The notes below the pieces were generated by a model, which saw nothing but the letters and a program-made list of their open reading frames with translations, ran no database searches and was not told the DNA's origin. 64,000 nucleotides of DNA, taken from NCBI GenBank assembly GCA_031308135.1, contig JAHLJT010000631.1:154397276-154461275 (forward strand), in the 5' to 3' direction. Below are positions 53,911 through 64,000 of this stretch, in pieces (position 1 is the first letter of the stretch; each line of letters opens with the position of its first letter). A program made the position numbers and the translations under genes. The stretch is from Acheta domesticus (Eukaryota; Arthropoda; Insecta; Orthoptera; Gryllidae).

Positions 53911-55690
53911 TACTTGTATGCACACGTATATACGGAGTATTGAGAAAGTTATGTAAGGCTGCGGAAAATCGATTTCGACAAATACACCTGATACCGAGAA
54001 AGTGTTTTAAACTTCTTTTTCGTGTACTTTTTTGTTTGTTTGTTTGTTTGTTTGTTGAAAACGTCCGTCCGTCTGTCCGTGAGATTGTCCGTCCGTTCCG
54101 TGTGTCAACAGCACTAGCGCCTAAACTATACGTAGAATTGTTTCCAAAATGGATATTTCCTGGTCGGTCTGTCTCGATTTGGAGCGCTGCATTTTTTAAA
54201 AAGTTTCATCAAAATTTGGGCGTGCTTTACATGAAGCCCCCCCGGACATTTTCAAAATTTTCTTAAAAAAATGTTCCAAACTTTTTCTTTACATTTCTTG
54301 AAAGAATACTTATATAGGTGACATAGGTCCGATTTTTCACGGTTAACTCTGAAGTTTCGAAAATTGCAAAAGTTTGAATTTTATTCGGCGTTTTCGTGCA
54401 ACAAAGTTGAAGATTTTTTCTACAAATAAAAATTGTTGTCCATAATTAGTTCTTTCATTAAGTTCATGTACATTTTTTTAAAAACTTTCGGTAGTTTACT
54501 CGCAATATTGCGTGCAATATTTGCGATTTTAAAAAATTACAAAAACAAGATTTTCTCAAAAACGGCTCTAAAGATTTTCTTTAAACTTTTGGTAGGGATA
54601 GTGCATTCTATGAGATGACATAAACATCATATTGCTCTATTATTGTGTTTTTTCAACAATTACAAAAATGTGATTTTTTGACTTCTCTCACGTCGTTACT
54701 ATTTACATCAGCGGTAATTTGTTCACACTAGCGTACCCGTGTGAGAACTCTCGCATGGTATACCCCACCCTCTTCCTTATTTTTCCATTTCCATATTAAA
54801 CCTGTAATCTAAATTTTTCTCTGTCACTTGTTCTGTATGGGGTCGTTCATAAATTACCTAACGCTAAAGAGGGGGAGGGGGTTGAGACATCGTTACGCTG
54901 CATTACATAGGGATAGGCAGGTCTTAGTTTAGTGTTACGTAATGCTAGTATTTCTTTTCAAATTTTTTTTTTAAAGCAAAGGGAAGGTATACTACTGAAA
55001 TAATATAGGAGATGATTATCGTATTTATGAGTAAATGTGCTTTAAGTAATGTCAGATAAAGTTTCTCAAAAATTGAACCGTTTTCTGTGAAAACTAGCTC
55101 AAAATTCCTCATTTTCTGAAATGCTCAAACGCCATTTTCTCAAAAATGGCTCCAGTTTTTTCTTGAAACTTTTCCAACGGGTAGTGCTATTTTCACGGTT
55201 AAAAATGACATAAAGTTCATTTTGCTGTATTCTTTGTTGTTGCTGTTCAAAAATCAATGTATTTTTTTGAAAGATCGCTCAAACCTTTAATATGCATATT
55301 TCCAGCGATTTGTAAACACTATTGCATTTGCGAGTTAATGTGCTTCAAATGAAGTTATTTGAAACTCAATAGTTTTCTGTGAAGAAGAGCTTCAAATTTC
55401 GCATTTACAGTAACGTTTAAACGTCTTTTTTCTTAAAAACGGCTCCAATTTTTTAGCATGAAAATTGCTATTGAGGACGTAGTTTTGCTCTTCTTTAATA
55501 TTCTTAAAAATAGGTTAGGAATGTCGGTTAGGAAACCGAAAAATGTAGAATATTTGAAATAAATGTACTTTGGATGGCGATAGATGGCAGCTGACAAGAG
55601 GATGGGGCAAGAGCGTAAAGCCAGTCCATACCAAGGAAATTAGAAAACTTTACTACTTGAAAGCCTGTGCCATTCTCTAACACCACGTGT
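53911..55690 (+). mobile_element. HX copy H10, diverged, interrupted
   Basis: Starts in the palindromic module (GCACACGTATATACGGAGTA) and ends at GCCATTCTCTAACACCACGTG then TTTG. The terminus is mutated from CTAG. A (GTTT)n tract at 54038-54056 replaces part of the module. It is interrupted by 54727-55008. Confidence 0.6.
54727..55008 (+). mobile_element. GCGTACCCATG-type terminus plus MITE inserted in H10
   Basis: Starts CTAGCGTACCCGTGTGAGAA then CTCTCGCATG, the terminus seen at 37358 and 38341. It then holds GGGGTCGTTCATAAATTACC and CGCTAAAGAGGGGGAGGGGG, with the partner GTTTAGTGTTACGTAATGC at 54931-54949. That pair is an inverted-repeat MITE type seen widely in invertebrates. Uninterrupted HX copies have no sequence at this point. 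Confidence 0.55.
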
Positions 55691-55913
55691 TTGAACCTGC
55701 CATAAAACGTCAGAAACCAAAGATTTCTTTGCTAATGTAGTCTGTTCCTAAAAATTAGATTTTTAAATCAGTTTATGCTCATTTTTTAAAAAAATGCAAT
55801 TTTACTGTAATTTTTAGGTAAGTGTTGAACATTTTGTAAAAACAATATTACAATTTTTTTCTGTGCTAGTATACTGGGATTTTTGTAACTTTGCCCCGCA
55901 AGGCCCGTGTCCT
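55691..55913. other. Unassigned intronic sequence
   Basis: Nothing recognised. Confidence 0.4.
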
Positions 55914-56061
55914 CGATGGAATATGTTACGGTATTTCGCATCTTTCTCAGTCGTGCCGCTAGATTTCGCATGATCGCGGCCGTATTAAGCAATGCTTGCG
56001 ATCATGTGACGTCTACCGGCAAGACCGAGAAAGACGCGAAATGTCGTGTAATATTCCATCG
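55914..56061. mobile_element. Palindromic MITE (148 bp, arms about 67 bp)
   Basis: The left arm CGATGGAATATGTTACGG...TTTCGCATCTTTCTCAGTC...GCCGCTAGA pairs with the right arm read in reverse, CGATGGAATATTACACGA...TTTCGCGTCTTTCTCGGTC...GCCGGTAGA. Nearly the whole element is a hairpin. A fragment of the same end (GCGATGGAATATGTCACGG) recurs at about 60773-60791. Confidence 0.75.
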
Positions 56062-56662
56062 TGGGCATAGGGGCGGAGTTAGAAAAACTGCACTATAGTA
56101 GTCCGCTTAGTTTTAAGAGCGCTCTCCGACGTGCCAATTTGGACAGGAGTTCGATTTCGGCAATTTAGAAGATACATTTTGTTTTTAAAAATCTTTTCGA
56201 GTAGAGCAAAGTGTCGACATAAATATGGCGTAAGTTCTATTTTCATTGAAACCTATATACGTTCGACTGTTGCAAATTCGAATCTCCCACGCTTCTTTTT
56301 TTGTTCAGTGTGTTTCACGGGAGGGCTGTATAATTAGTTGGATACAATTTACAATATTATAATATTATGAATCTTTTACAAACAATATGAGAAAGTCTGA
56401 GATGTAGCATCACTGGTTGATAATAATTCTAATCCTATTAAACATTTTATGGCAGACTCCAAATGTGTAATTAACCCCAATAATGATTTACCTAAATGAT
56501 TTTCTCATGTATAAGGACGCAGTTCTATAGAAGTCACGACCAGCATAGTAGTACCGTAGCTGAGGAAGACCATTGAAGTAAGATGTTAATGCTACCGTAG
56601 TTCCGTCTAGGTCTGACGTAAATAAAGTGAGAGAGTGAAGGGAAGAATGAATTTGCACTTAC
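56062..56662. other. Unassigned intronic sequence
   Basis: Intron B-C of the - strand gene, proximal part. Nothing recognised. Confidence 0.4.
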
Positions 56663-56834
56663 TTGGCTTGGCCTTGTCCGCCTGCAGCGAGCAGTAGCGG
56701 CTGAGCTGCATGGACACGGAGCGCATCCCCTCCTGGAGCTCGCGCCTGGTCGCGTTGGACAACGCCATCGAGTCCTTGGCCAGCCCCTCCAAGATCTGCG
56801 TGCGACGCCACAGCTCGTTGTACATGTTGGTCAC
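56663..56834 (-). CDS. Unrecognised gene, exon B (helical, GC-rich)
   Basis: Acceptor gcccgccggcag, donor CCAA|gtaagt. Encodes VTNMYNELWRRTQILEGLAK, DSMALSNATRRELQEGMRSV, SMQLSRYCSLQADKAKP. Starts in phase 0 and leaves one base that completes a threonine codon with exon C. Strong G/C at third codon positions contrasts with exons C-E. Heptad-like hydrophobic spacing suggests coiled coil. Confidence 0.82.
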
Positions 56835-59118
56835 CTGCCGGCGGGCAAACTGTTGCATATGTTATGCACTAAGGTGTCTGCCCAAGAATATTATATTTGA
56901 AAAATGTGCAAAAAGACCTTGCCACTCAGTGATATTGACAGGGGTGGCTGGTCAGACAACTCCGTTGAGTGTGCTGTTCTTTAGGGCATTACCTCCAGTG
57001 ACATCACAGATATTTAAGACGAAGCTATTGGTACTACAACACACTTTCTGGCATAATTTTTTAACTTTCTCAATTTTCGAAAATTCAAAGAAAATGAGAC
57101 GTCATTCAATGAAAATGCCATTTTTAAGCGACCTTTGCTCTACAGGATGGCCAGCCATCTGGCTTTTTGAAATTCAAGTTTGTTTTTTTTTCAGGTTTGA
57201 GGAAATAATTTTTCCAGGTTCTGATTCGTTCAACTCATGTTTTCTGTTCATTGTTTGACCCTTCCATGTCACTTATGCACTATTCTCTCGCAACCGAGTA
57301 CTGGAGTGCAGAAGTTTGTGCAAAAATGAGGTATTTTCGGATTCATTAGGAAACGTTATTAATTAATATTAAGACTCCGTTTGAAATGTTTAAGAAAGTA
57401 TTTTTTCAGCTGTAAAGTCTATCTCTGGACTGTTAGCGAACGACTTAAGGCATGTACCGTATTACTGACATCGGTTTTAGGAAATTGTTGGTTCCCTGTG
57501 AATAACATTCGTAAGATTTTGACCGTTCGGTACACCCAGCCATCAACCACTTTGATGACTCGTTAAACTTAATTTGTGACAATGGGATGCCTCAAACGTG
57601 CATTGTTTTTCGTTGATTTTGTTCTTTTACTCATTCGCTGTAAAAGTGGTGCATGCGTGATAACAAGGGAGATAATTTTGTTGTTTAACTTATGTATTTT
57701 GAAATGTCGAAGAAATTTTGGGCTTAGAAAGAGCGATTACTCCGAAATGATTGTTTTTATGAATTGGACGATGCTCAATAATTGAGCAACAAATTATTTG
57801 TTACAAAGGCAGAATGTCAAAGGTGGTGTTGCTAATGATTTTAGAAGTCGAACCATGACTAGAATACGCCTCAAACAGAAGAAAAGCATCTAACGCCCAT
57901 GCAGGAGTGTTGATTGCTGTAAGGTTTTATTCTACAAGGCATTTCCACCTTCAGTTCGGCGATTGCAATGGAATTTTGTCATCAACAGGGTGCCTGTAAA
58001 TAAAGAGATCTTTTCTTTTAGCCTTAGTACAGCTACAGTATAAGGTATTTGCATGAGGTGTAACAGTCTTGACAGGAGGGTAAGAGTATTTATTTATTTC
58101 TTTTATTTATTTAGAATAGCGAACTTTCCTTTTAGGGACAATACACTGCACATATGTACCAATTGTCTCCAGGGGAAATGAATCAGACCCATTCTGAAAC
58201 CGAAAAATAGATTTCTCATAAATGTGCAAACAATGCTAACCTACTCCAATTATTTTAGTAGATTATAGGTCACGAGTGTTCAGCAGCCAACGAGGTGTCA
58301 CATACTTGACGTCCATGATAATGACACAGATTTGAGGAATGTTGGTGAAACAGATACTCGCCGCAGACTGTTAACAGAGGGTGCTTGGTGTCACTACCTC
58401 CAAATTCATGAGCTGAGAATAGGGTGTGTTCGTAGTTCCAGGCGCGCAACCCCCTCAAGATTTCCGCATGTTTATTTTCTTCGTGTTCCCTGTCAATTCG
58501 GACACGATCACTCTTTAATCTGCGGGTACCAGCAAACACCTTGAACTACGCTCTTCTTCGAAATAAGGTAAAATTCCCTTTATCATGGAGGTGATAATGA
58601 ATGTTTTGATCGAAAAAATAGCAAAAGTAGGGCCGCCAATGTCATTAAAGAAAAGGCGCGACACTATCACTACGGAATCTCAGAGATTGAGTTCCCCGTG
58701 AGACGTTTGTTCGAATATCTCGTTTGTGCACATGGTACCCATTGACAACCATAAGCTCTGTGGTTCTACCAACTCTTCCCAAGTTCTACCTACTCTACCT
58801 ACACAAGCGGCATCGTTTGAAGTCGTGTGACCCATGAGTCAAAGACTTCGCAACCCAAAAGCATATATGTATGCCAATTTTCATATATACTTCGATTTTA
58901 ACACTCGCCAGCTGAGTTGAATCATGTATTCTACTGAATACGATGACCTACGTGAATTTGTACTAAAAGCTGGCGATAAATCTGAAAAGAACAAACAAAT
59001 TCTGTGTTCAAATCAAATTCCTATTTTTCCTGGTTTCTCCAAACTTTTTCTAGTTCTCAGTTTTCAAGGATTGCTGCTTCTCCAGCCACCCAGCACTATT
59101 CGTGGAAAATATTAAAGA
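56835..59118. other. Intron A-B of the - strand gene, unassigned part
   Basis: No exon with acceptable splice sites and no element boundary was recognised. Several short frames are random. Confidence 0.45.
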
Positions 59119-60929
59119 AATTAGTGGTGATACAGAATGGCACAGACTTTCCCGTATAATTTTTCTGTGCCCGTAGGTGTCGACTAGCTATTCGGCTTGC
59201 CACATACTCTTGCCAGCTGCCCTCTATCGCCACCCAAAATAATTTTTTTGACATTTTATTAATTTTTCGTTTTCCTAATAATAGAACGGAAATATTATAT
59301 AAAGAATATTAAAGAACAGTAAAACCTCGTACTAAATGGCAATTTTCTTCGAAAAAATTGGAGCCGTTTTTAAGAAAATGGCGTTTAAGCGACACGGTAA
59401 ATGCGAAATTTGAAGCTCTTTTTCACAGAAAAGTTTTGAGTTTTCGAAAATCTGCCTTTGAAATCATTTGAAGTACATTAACTAAAAAATACATAATGTT
59501 TACAAAATGTTGGAAATAAGCATATTAACGGCGTGAGAGATCTTTAAAAAAATAAAATGTGTGACTTTTGAAAAAACAAAAAACAATCCAAAAATGAACA
59601 TTACATTATTAAAGATTGAAATTAGTACTACCCGTTCGAAAAGTTTGAAGAAAACATTTGAAGTCATTTATGAGAAAATGGCGTTTGGGCATTTCTGAAA
59701 ATGCGGAATTTTGAGCTAGTTTTCACAGAAAACGGTTGTTTTCGAGAAACTTTACTTGAGATTCTTTAAAGCATATGTACTCATAAATATAATAATGTTA
59801 ACAAGTACCCGCTAACGTAAATATTAACGATGTGAGAGACAAGTCAATAAATTGCATTTTTTTAATTTTTGAAGAAATCAACAAAGAATAGAGCAATATG
59901 GCGTTTATGTCATCTCATAGTGTCCATTTGTAACTATCCTTACCAAAAGTTAAAAGAAAACATTTGGAGCCGTTTTTGAGAAAATCTTGTTTGTGTAATT
60001 TTTTAAAATTCCACATTTACTACACCGGTGATGATGCCACAATCAGGTATCTCCTCTGTACTCACGAGGCTGAATGCACCCCGTTCTAGACCCAACCCTA
60101 AGGTGAACATTTCCCAGGTACTCCGATCGTCGCTAGCTACCCCTACACTAAAAGGCACACTAAAAGGAACTTTATACAATAGTCCAATTTTTTGTAGTGT
60201 TTTCTTAAATGTAGTGACTCCTAAAGGTCACCAGTTGGAAACCGTGGGGGTCACTAAACAGGACAACCGTTAAGCTGATTTTCTGTAAAATTGATATTCC
60301 CTGATCTCTGGCTGATGTCGCGGCCCCTTGAATTAGAAACTGATATTTTCGTTTTGGAAGGTAATAAAGCCCATGGGACATTTTCAAAATTTGAAAAAAG
60401 GACTCCAAAGGTTTTGATTTAACTTTGTTATTGAATAGAGTGAAGTTGAAGAGAATCAAGCCTGTGAACAACTACTTAATGCATAAACTATATAGCGTTC
60501 TAATCAAATTTGACGTTCAATTGATTTTGCTGATGTCGTGAATCGTTTTATTTTAATGGTTATTTTAATTTTTGCGGGTACTTTAAATTAAGTCACAACG
60601 GCATTTTCGAAATTTTGTAAAAAATCGTTTCAATTTTTATTTTCCCGTATACATACGTAAATACGGAGCAATATAGCAGGACCCATACAACAGATTCTGG
60701 CTACATCACGTGTTATACTGCGATTTTTCTAAGTGTAAGAGCGACCCTCAAGGCCACTCAAATCCCATCTTCGCGATGGAATATGTCACGGCATTTGAAT
60801 TTTTTTCTGTCGGCAATGAATTTTTTTCTGTCGAAAATTCGCCGTTTTTTCGCACAGCCTTTCATAACTTTCCCTATACTACGTATATCACTCCGTGTAT
60901 ACGTACGTATGCGGGAAAGTAAAAATTAA
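59119..60929 (-). mobile_element. HX copy H11, old and interrupted
   Basis: Terminus AATTAGTGGTGATACAGAAT (CTAA on the - strand), with three units to about 60018. An unassigned insert follows at about 60019-60280 (containing CACACTAAAAGGCACACTAA). Degraded HX sequence then runs to the palindromic module GTATACGTACGTATGCGGGA and AAGTAAAAA. A second, inverted palindromic module lies at 60638-60690. Confidence 0.55.
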
Positions 60930-61071
60930 GAAAATGTCAAAAAAAAGTAGTTTGGGCGGCGATAGATGGCAGCTGCCAAGACTAAGGGTCAAGTCCGAAT
61001 AGCTTGCCGAGACCAAAGGAAATGGAAAACTAATGCGGGAAAGTCGGTGCCATTTGTAGCACCACTAGTTT
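60930..61071 (+). mobile_element. HX CTAG-end fragment, head-to-head with H11
   Basis: Reads from TTAAGAAAATGTCAAAAAAA through GGGCGGCGATAGATGGCAGC to GGGAAAGTCGGTGCCATTTG and GCACCACTAG, then TTTC. It directly abuts the GTAAAAA end of H11. A small piece of the terminal module recurs at 61131-61160. Confidence 0.6.
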
Positions 61072-62763
61072 CTTTATTACTTTTCCTCCCACCTAGATTT
61101 AAGTGGGTAAGCGTTCCGGGGAACATTTAGTACAGCGTAAGCGGTAGCTGAAAGTAAAACGTCAGGAACAAGAAAAGACCACATCTTCGATATTGGAGGC
61201 CCTCAATTCGAAGTTAAGTGACAAAATTTAAAGGTCAAAACATCTCAGAATGGAACGATTTTATACGTGAAAATGACCTCTATAAGCCGGAAACCTCTCT
61301 AACGCGGAATCGGGATGTTTTTTAGAGAACATAAAGTGAGTATTATCTCTCTAAGAAGAATTTTTTTAACTTTCTGGCACACTCTTCGGCCTAGGGCGAA
61401 TGGGCACGCCCTGAGACGTGTTTTTCCTTTTATATCTGCTATAATAATTCGCCTTTATACCTACGTACTTGCGTAATGCTTTTATTCTACGTCACCACGT
61501 TTCCTTAAGTCGACGATGGAATTCCGAGGAAGCTGTCTTGTCATCCTAGCGTAGCAGTTGTAGAGTTGACGAGATGTTGTAGACCACGCAATTTAGTAAC
61601 TCTCGCCATATAGTGTAGGCAAGCTGTGCGCTAGTGTTTGTGAAAATGTCTTGAAAGCCCACGTGCTGAACCCTTCCGCGACAGATGAAAATGCGGAATA
61701 AATGCGTGTCCCTTATTTTCCCCGTGTTTTGTTGTTGATTTTGTATTTCCTGTAATATTTTCATTGATAAATTATGCTTATCTTTATTTTATTTCACTGA
61801 CAAAAGTATATCGAAAATACAGTACTTAAGTTAAATGGTGAATTTTAGGCAACCATCTATAATATGGAAATGTTTTCAAGGAACCGTCAGATTCCGTCAT
61901 AGGTTGTACTGTAGTAATTTTTTTGACGGAAAGATCTTTACTATGAACAAATACGAGGGTAAGTCAGTAAGTATCTACACTCAACTCTTTATAATTGATT
62001 ACAATAAGAGTACAAAATTAATGATAAGACTATTTTCCAACATAGGCTCCATTCTTTTCAATGAACTGGGTCCATCATAGCACCAGCTTTCCAATTCCCT
62101 CAGAAAAAAAAGTTTTCGGTTGAGCAGCCAGCCAGTAAAACAACGCTTCCTCACGTGTAGGACGGAGGCAAATCTTTGGCCTTTTACAGCATCTTCATAT
62201 AAAATAAAAAAACAACAGATGATAATTAAATGTGACAAGTTAGGAACTGAAGGCGGGTTGCTCTGACGCGTGGAAATACATATTTTAAAGTGCTTTGGCT
62301 GCTATATGAATGCGCGATGTATATGGTTTCCGGTTTCATCAATAATTACTCATCGATTATTCAGATTCAGGACAAGGATTAGCTTAATATTAGGATCATT
62401 GGATGAGGCTGGAAATGTTGCTTTATTCTCATCCTGCATGCTTTTATGACTGCTTTTGTATGGGTCAATCCTCCAACTCTTCGCCATGGAAAAACATTGC
62501 ACCGGTTATTTGGTGAATTGCTGGAAGTCTTCTTAGGATTTCAGATTTTGGAATGCATTCTGATCACAAAAAAACTTATTACAAAAGCCTGTTCTTTTTT
62601 TATGCAAACGGAGAGTGTGCAGCAATATTTACGTTGCAGCAACGCAGGAACTTGCCAAGCAAAGTTAACGATGTCATCTTAACACTGGTGCACAACTAAA
62701 TGCACAAGCTGCAAGTACAGTCAACCTACAGACGATGAGAACGAAAGTGCAGATCCTCACTGA
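61072..62763. other. Intronic sequence with possible mariner remnant
   Basis: At 61953 ACGAGGGTAAGTCAGTAAG, preceded by TA, resembles the end of some mariner-like elements. The following 250 bp (GGCTCCATTCTTTTCAATGA, CTGGGTCCATCATAGCACC) may be decayed transposase on the - strand. No right end was found. The remainder is unassigned. Confidence 0.3.
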
Positions 62764-63030
62764 CATATACCCTAGCAACGATCCAGTTCCAAAAGGCAAC
62801 AACTCAAAATTCGAAGAGTTGAGATATTGACGTTTTAAAGTTCAATATCGCTCTGAAAATGTTAGATAGGAAACTTTAATTTGAAATTTATCATTGAATT
62901 GTTGTGCTGCTATGTCATACATTTCAAATTCAAATTATGCCAACTTACAATTTCAGGGAGATATTAACGTTTAAAACGGCAGTATTTCAAAACGTAGAAT
63001 TTGGCCTTTTGGAACTGGGCTATGGATATG
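62764..63030. mobile_element. Inverted-repeat MITE (CCAGTTCCAAAAGGC ends)
   Basis: CCAGTTCCAAAAGGC at 62783 pairs with its reverse complement GCCTTTTGGAACTGG at 63004-63018. Homology extends through most of each half (ACGTTTTAAA/TTTAAACG-type phrases, AATTTGAAAT/ATTTCAAATT). It lies in the intron 270 bp from exon A. Confidence 0.65.
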
Positions 63031-63295
63031 TTACAAGTTCACATCACGAAATATGCTTGAGTAATCCAAAATAGTGATACTGGAACTTGCAATATTTCTG
63101 GCTCTGTGAAATTCTGTAATAAGTTAGTTTCGATCCAAGACACAGATAAATGCCATCCGGCAATTTTACTGCAGTGGTAATGGGAAAGTAGGAACAGGGC
63201 TATCCTCTTTATTGGAAAAGATGAAGGCAATTTGGACGTGAATGTTTGTGTTTCCCATTTGGATGCGTGTGGATGAGAATGTTAGCGTGAAGTAC

Positions 63296-63547
63296 CTTTG
63301 AGCCGAAACTGGCGGCGTGGCGGTCGACGGCGCCGAGCAGGGTGGTGGCTGCCGCTGCCGAGGCATGGCGCTCGTGGCGCAACGGCGTCTCTCCGCCCCC
63401 GCCCCCGCCCACGCCCCCGGCCCCGTTGCCTTCCGCGTCGTTCTGCACCGACAGCGTGCGGTTGAGCTCCACCTGCAGATGGCCCAGCGCCGCAGCCAGG
63501 CTGTCCAACTGGCGCTGCCTGGCGCCGTCCCCCGCTGCTACCGCAGC
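63296..63547 (-). CDS. Unrecognised gene, exon A (GC-rich)
   Basis: Acceptor cttttgtcactgcaag, donor AAAG|gtactt; 84 codons, phase 0 at both ends. Reads QRQLDSLAAALGHLQVELNR then TLSVQNDAEGNGAGG, a seven-residue glycine run (GGGGGG after GV), and ATTLLGAVDRHAASFGSK. A helical segment with leucine spacing is followed by a Gly/Ala-rich linker. Because it starts at an acceptor, at least one more exon must lie to the right of the window. Very high GC at third positions. Confidence 0.78.
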
Positions 63548-64000
63548 CTTGCAGTGACAAAAGAAGACAAATTGAATCTATTCCATACAATTCTGGAAGT
63601 GAATTTCAACGAAACTAGTGATGCTAAAACTGCACGTACTTTTTCGCCTTTAGTGATACAGTCGACTCCGGTTATAGCGAACTTATGGGGGCCAACATTA
63701 TTGGTTCAGTATATCTGATGTCAGAATTAAATAGAATTTCTCCAACGAATTGAAAATTTCAATATCTTTATTTGCCCTTTAAAAATCAATTATTTTAAAT
63801 TGTTTGCTTCGTACTTTTCATTTGTAATTTCCCCAGATCTTTCTCTGGAGTTCGTGCTCTCTTTATACTTGATTCTGCGTTTTCCTCTGAATGTATCGTA
63901 ATTCAGTCTTAACACCCTACATTACAGCTTGTACTCTTGTAACACCTTCCCACTATTCTTTTACTCGTCTAATGACGTACGAGATGCTTTTGGTAGCGGG
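63548..64000. other. Upstream intron of the - strand gene
   Basis: AT-rich; no further exon recognised before the window edge. Confidence 0.5.

Noticed and set aside
63282..63718. 133- and 71-codon + strand frames over exon A
   Set aside because: Antisense shadows of the GC-rich exon A, which has phase-matched splice sites on the - strand.
1..64000. CRISPR arrays, bacterial operons, phage or organelle DNA
   Set aside because: No evenly spaced short repeats with unique spacers, no Shine-Dalgarno-led gene clusters, and introns and eukaryotic transposons throughout.

Overview
This is a eukaryotic, almost certainly insect, genomic window. The coding exons are small, have GT-AG introns and match animal-specific genes (FNIP, NUDT9, GOPC). 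They sit in AT-rich, transposon-saturated DNA typical of a large insect genome. I cannot name the species.

Host genes occupy little space. The last two, possibly three, exons of a folliculin-interacting protein gene lie on the + strand (2491-3138). A single-exon NUDT9-type ADP-ribose pyrophosphatase (46318-47271, - strand) is divergent from the first two exons of GOPC (47676-48274, + strand), with 404 bp between the start codons. A gene I do not recognise runs on the - strand from beyond the right edge to 48730. Its five exons join in perfect phase (746 codons plus stop in the window) and encode a helical protein with a Ser/Thr/Asn-rich, sequon-rich tail.

The rest is mobile DNA at several ages. 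The dominant family (called HX here; 10 or more copies and pieces) is about 1.6 kb, built of degenerate ~305-bp internal tandem units. It ends in CTAG or CTAA followed by TT, has a 17-nt hairpin just inside that end, 12-bp subterminal inverted repeats, and no target-site duplication. I infer a non-autonomous Helitron of the Helentron/HINE type (DINE-1-like). Two near-identical copies form a 1.6-kb inverted repeat at 25.5-29.8 kb.

From 10.66 to 18.06 kb three broken LINEs (RLE-type R4/Dong-like, R1-clade, and the 5' half of a second Dong-like element) are separated by (AAT)n tracts. Other elements, several with clear target-site duplications, include PIF/Harbinger, piggyBac-like, Tigger/pogo and three hAT elements, a 1.25-kb giant foldback, two tRNA-type SINEs, a Penelope GIY-YIG fragment with a hammerhead-like hairpin, a decayed Ty3/gypsy element containing a relic of a second transposon protein, and several palindromic MITEs.

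Nested insertions give a relative order: the Harbinger element is younger than HX copy H1, a LINE is younger than H5, and a hAT MITE is younger than Dong-like element 2. There is no sign of CRISPR, bacterial operons or organelle DNA. Element class calls rest on termini, duplications and recognisable protein motifs read by eye; no search was run.
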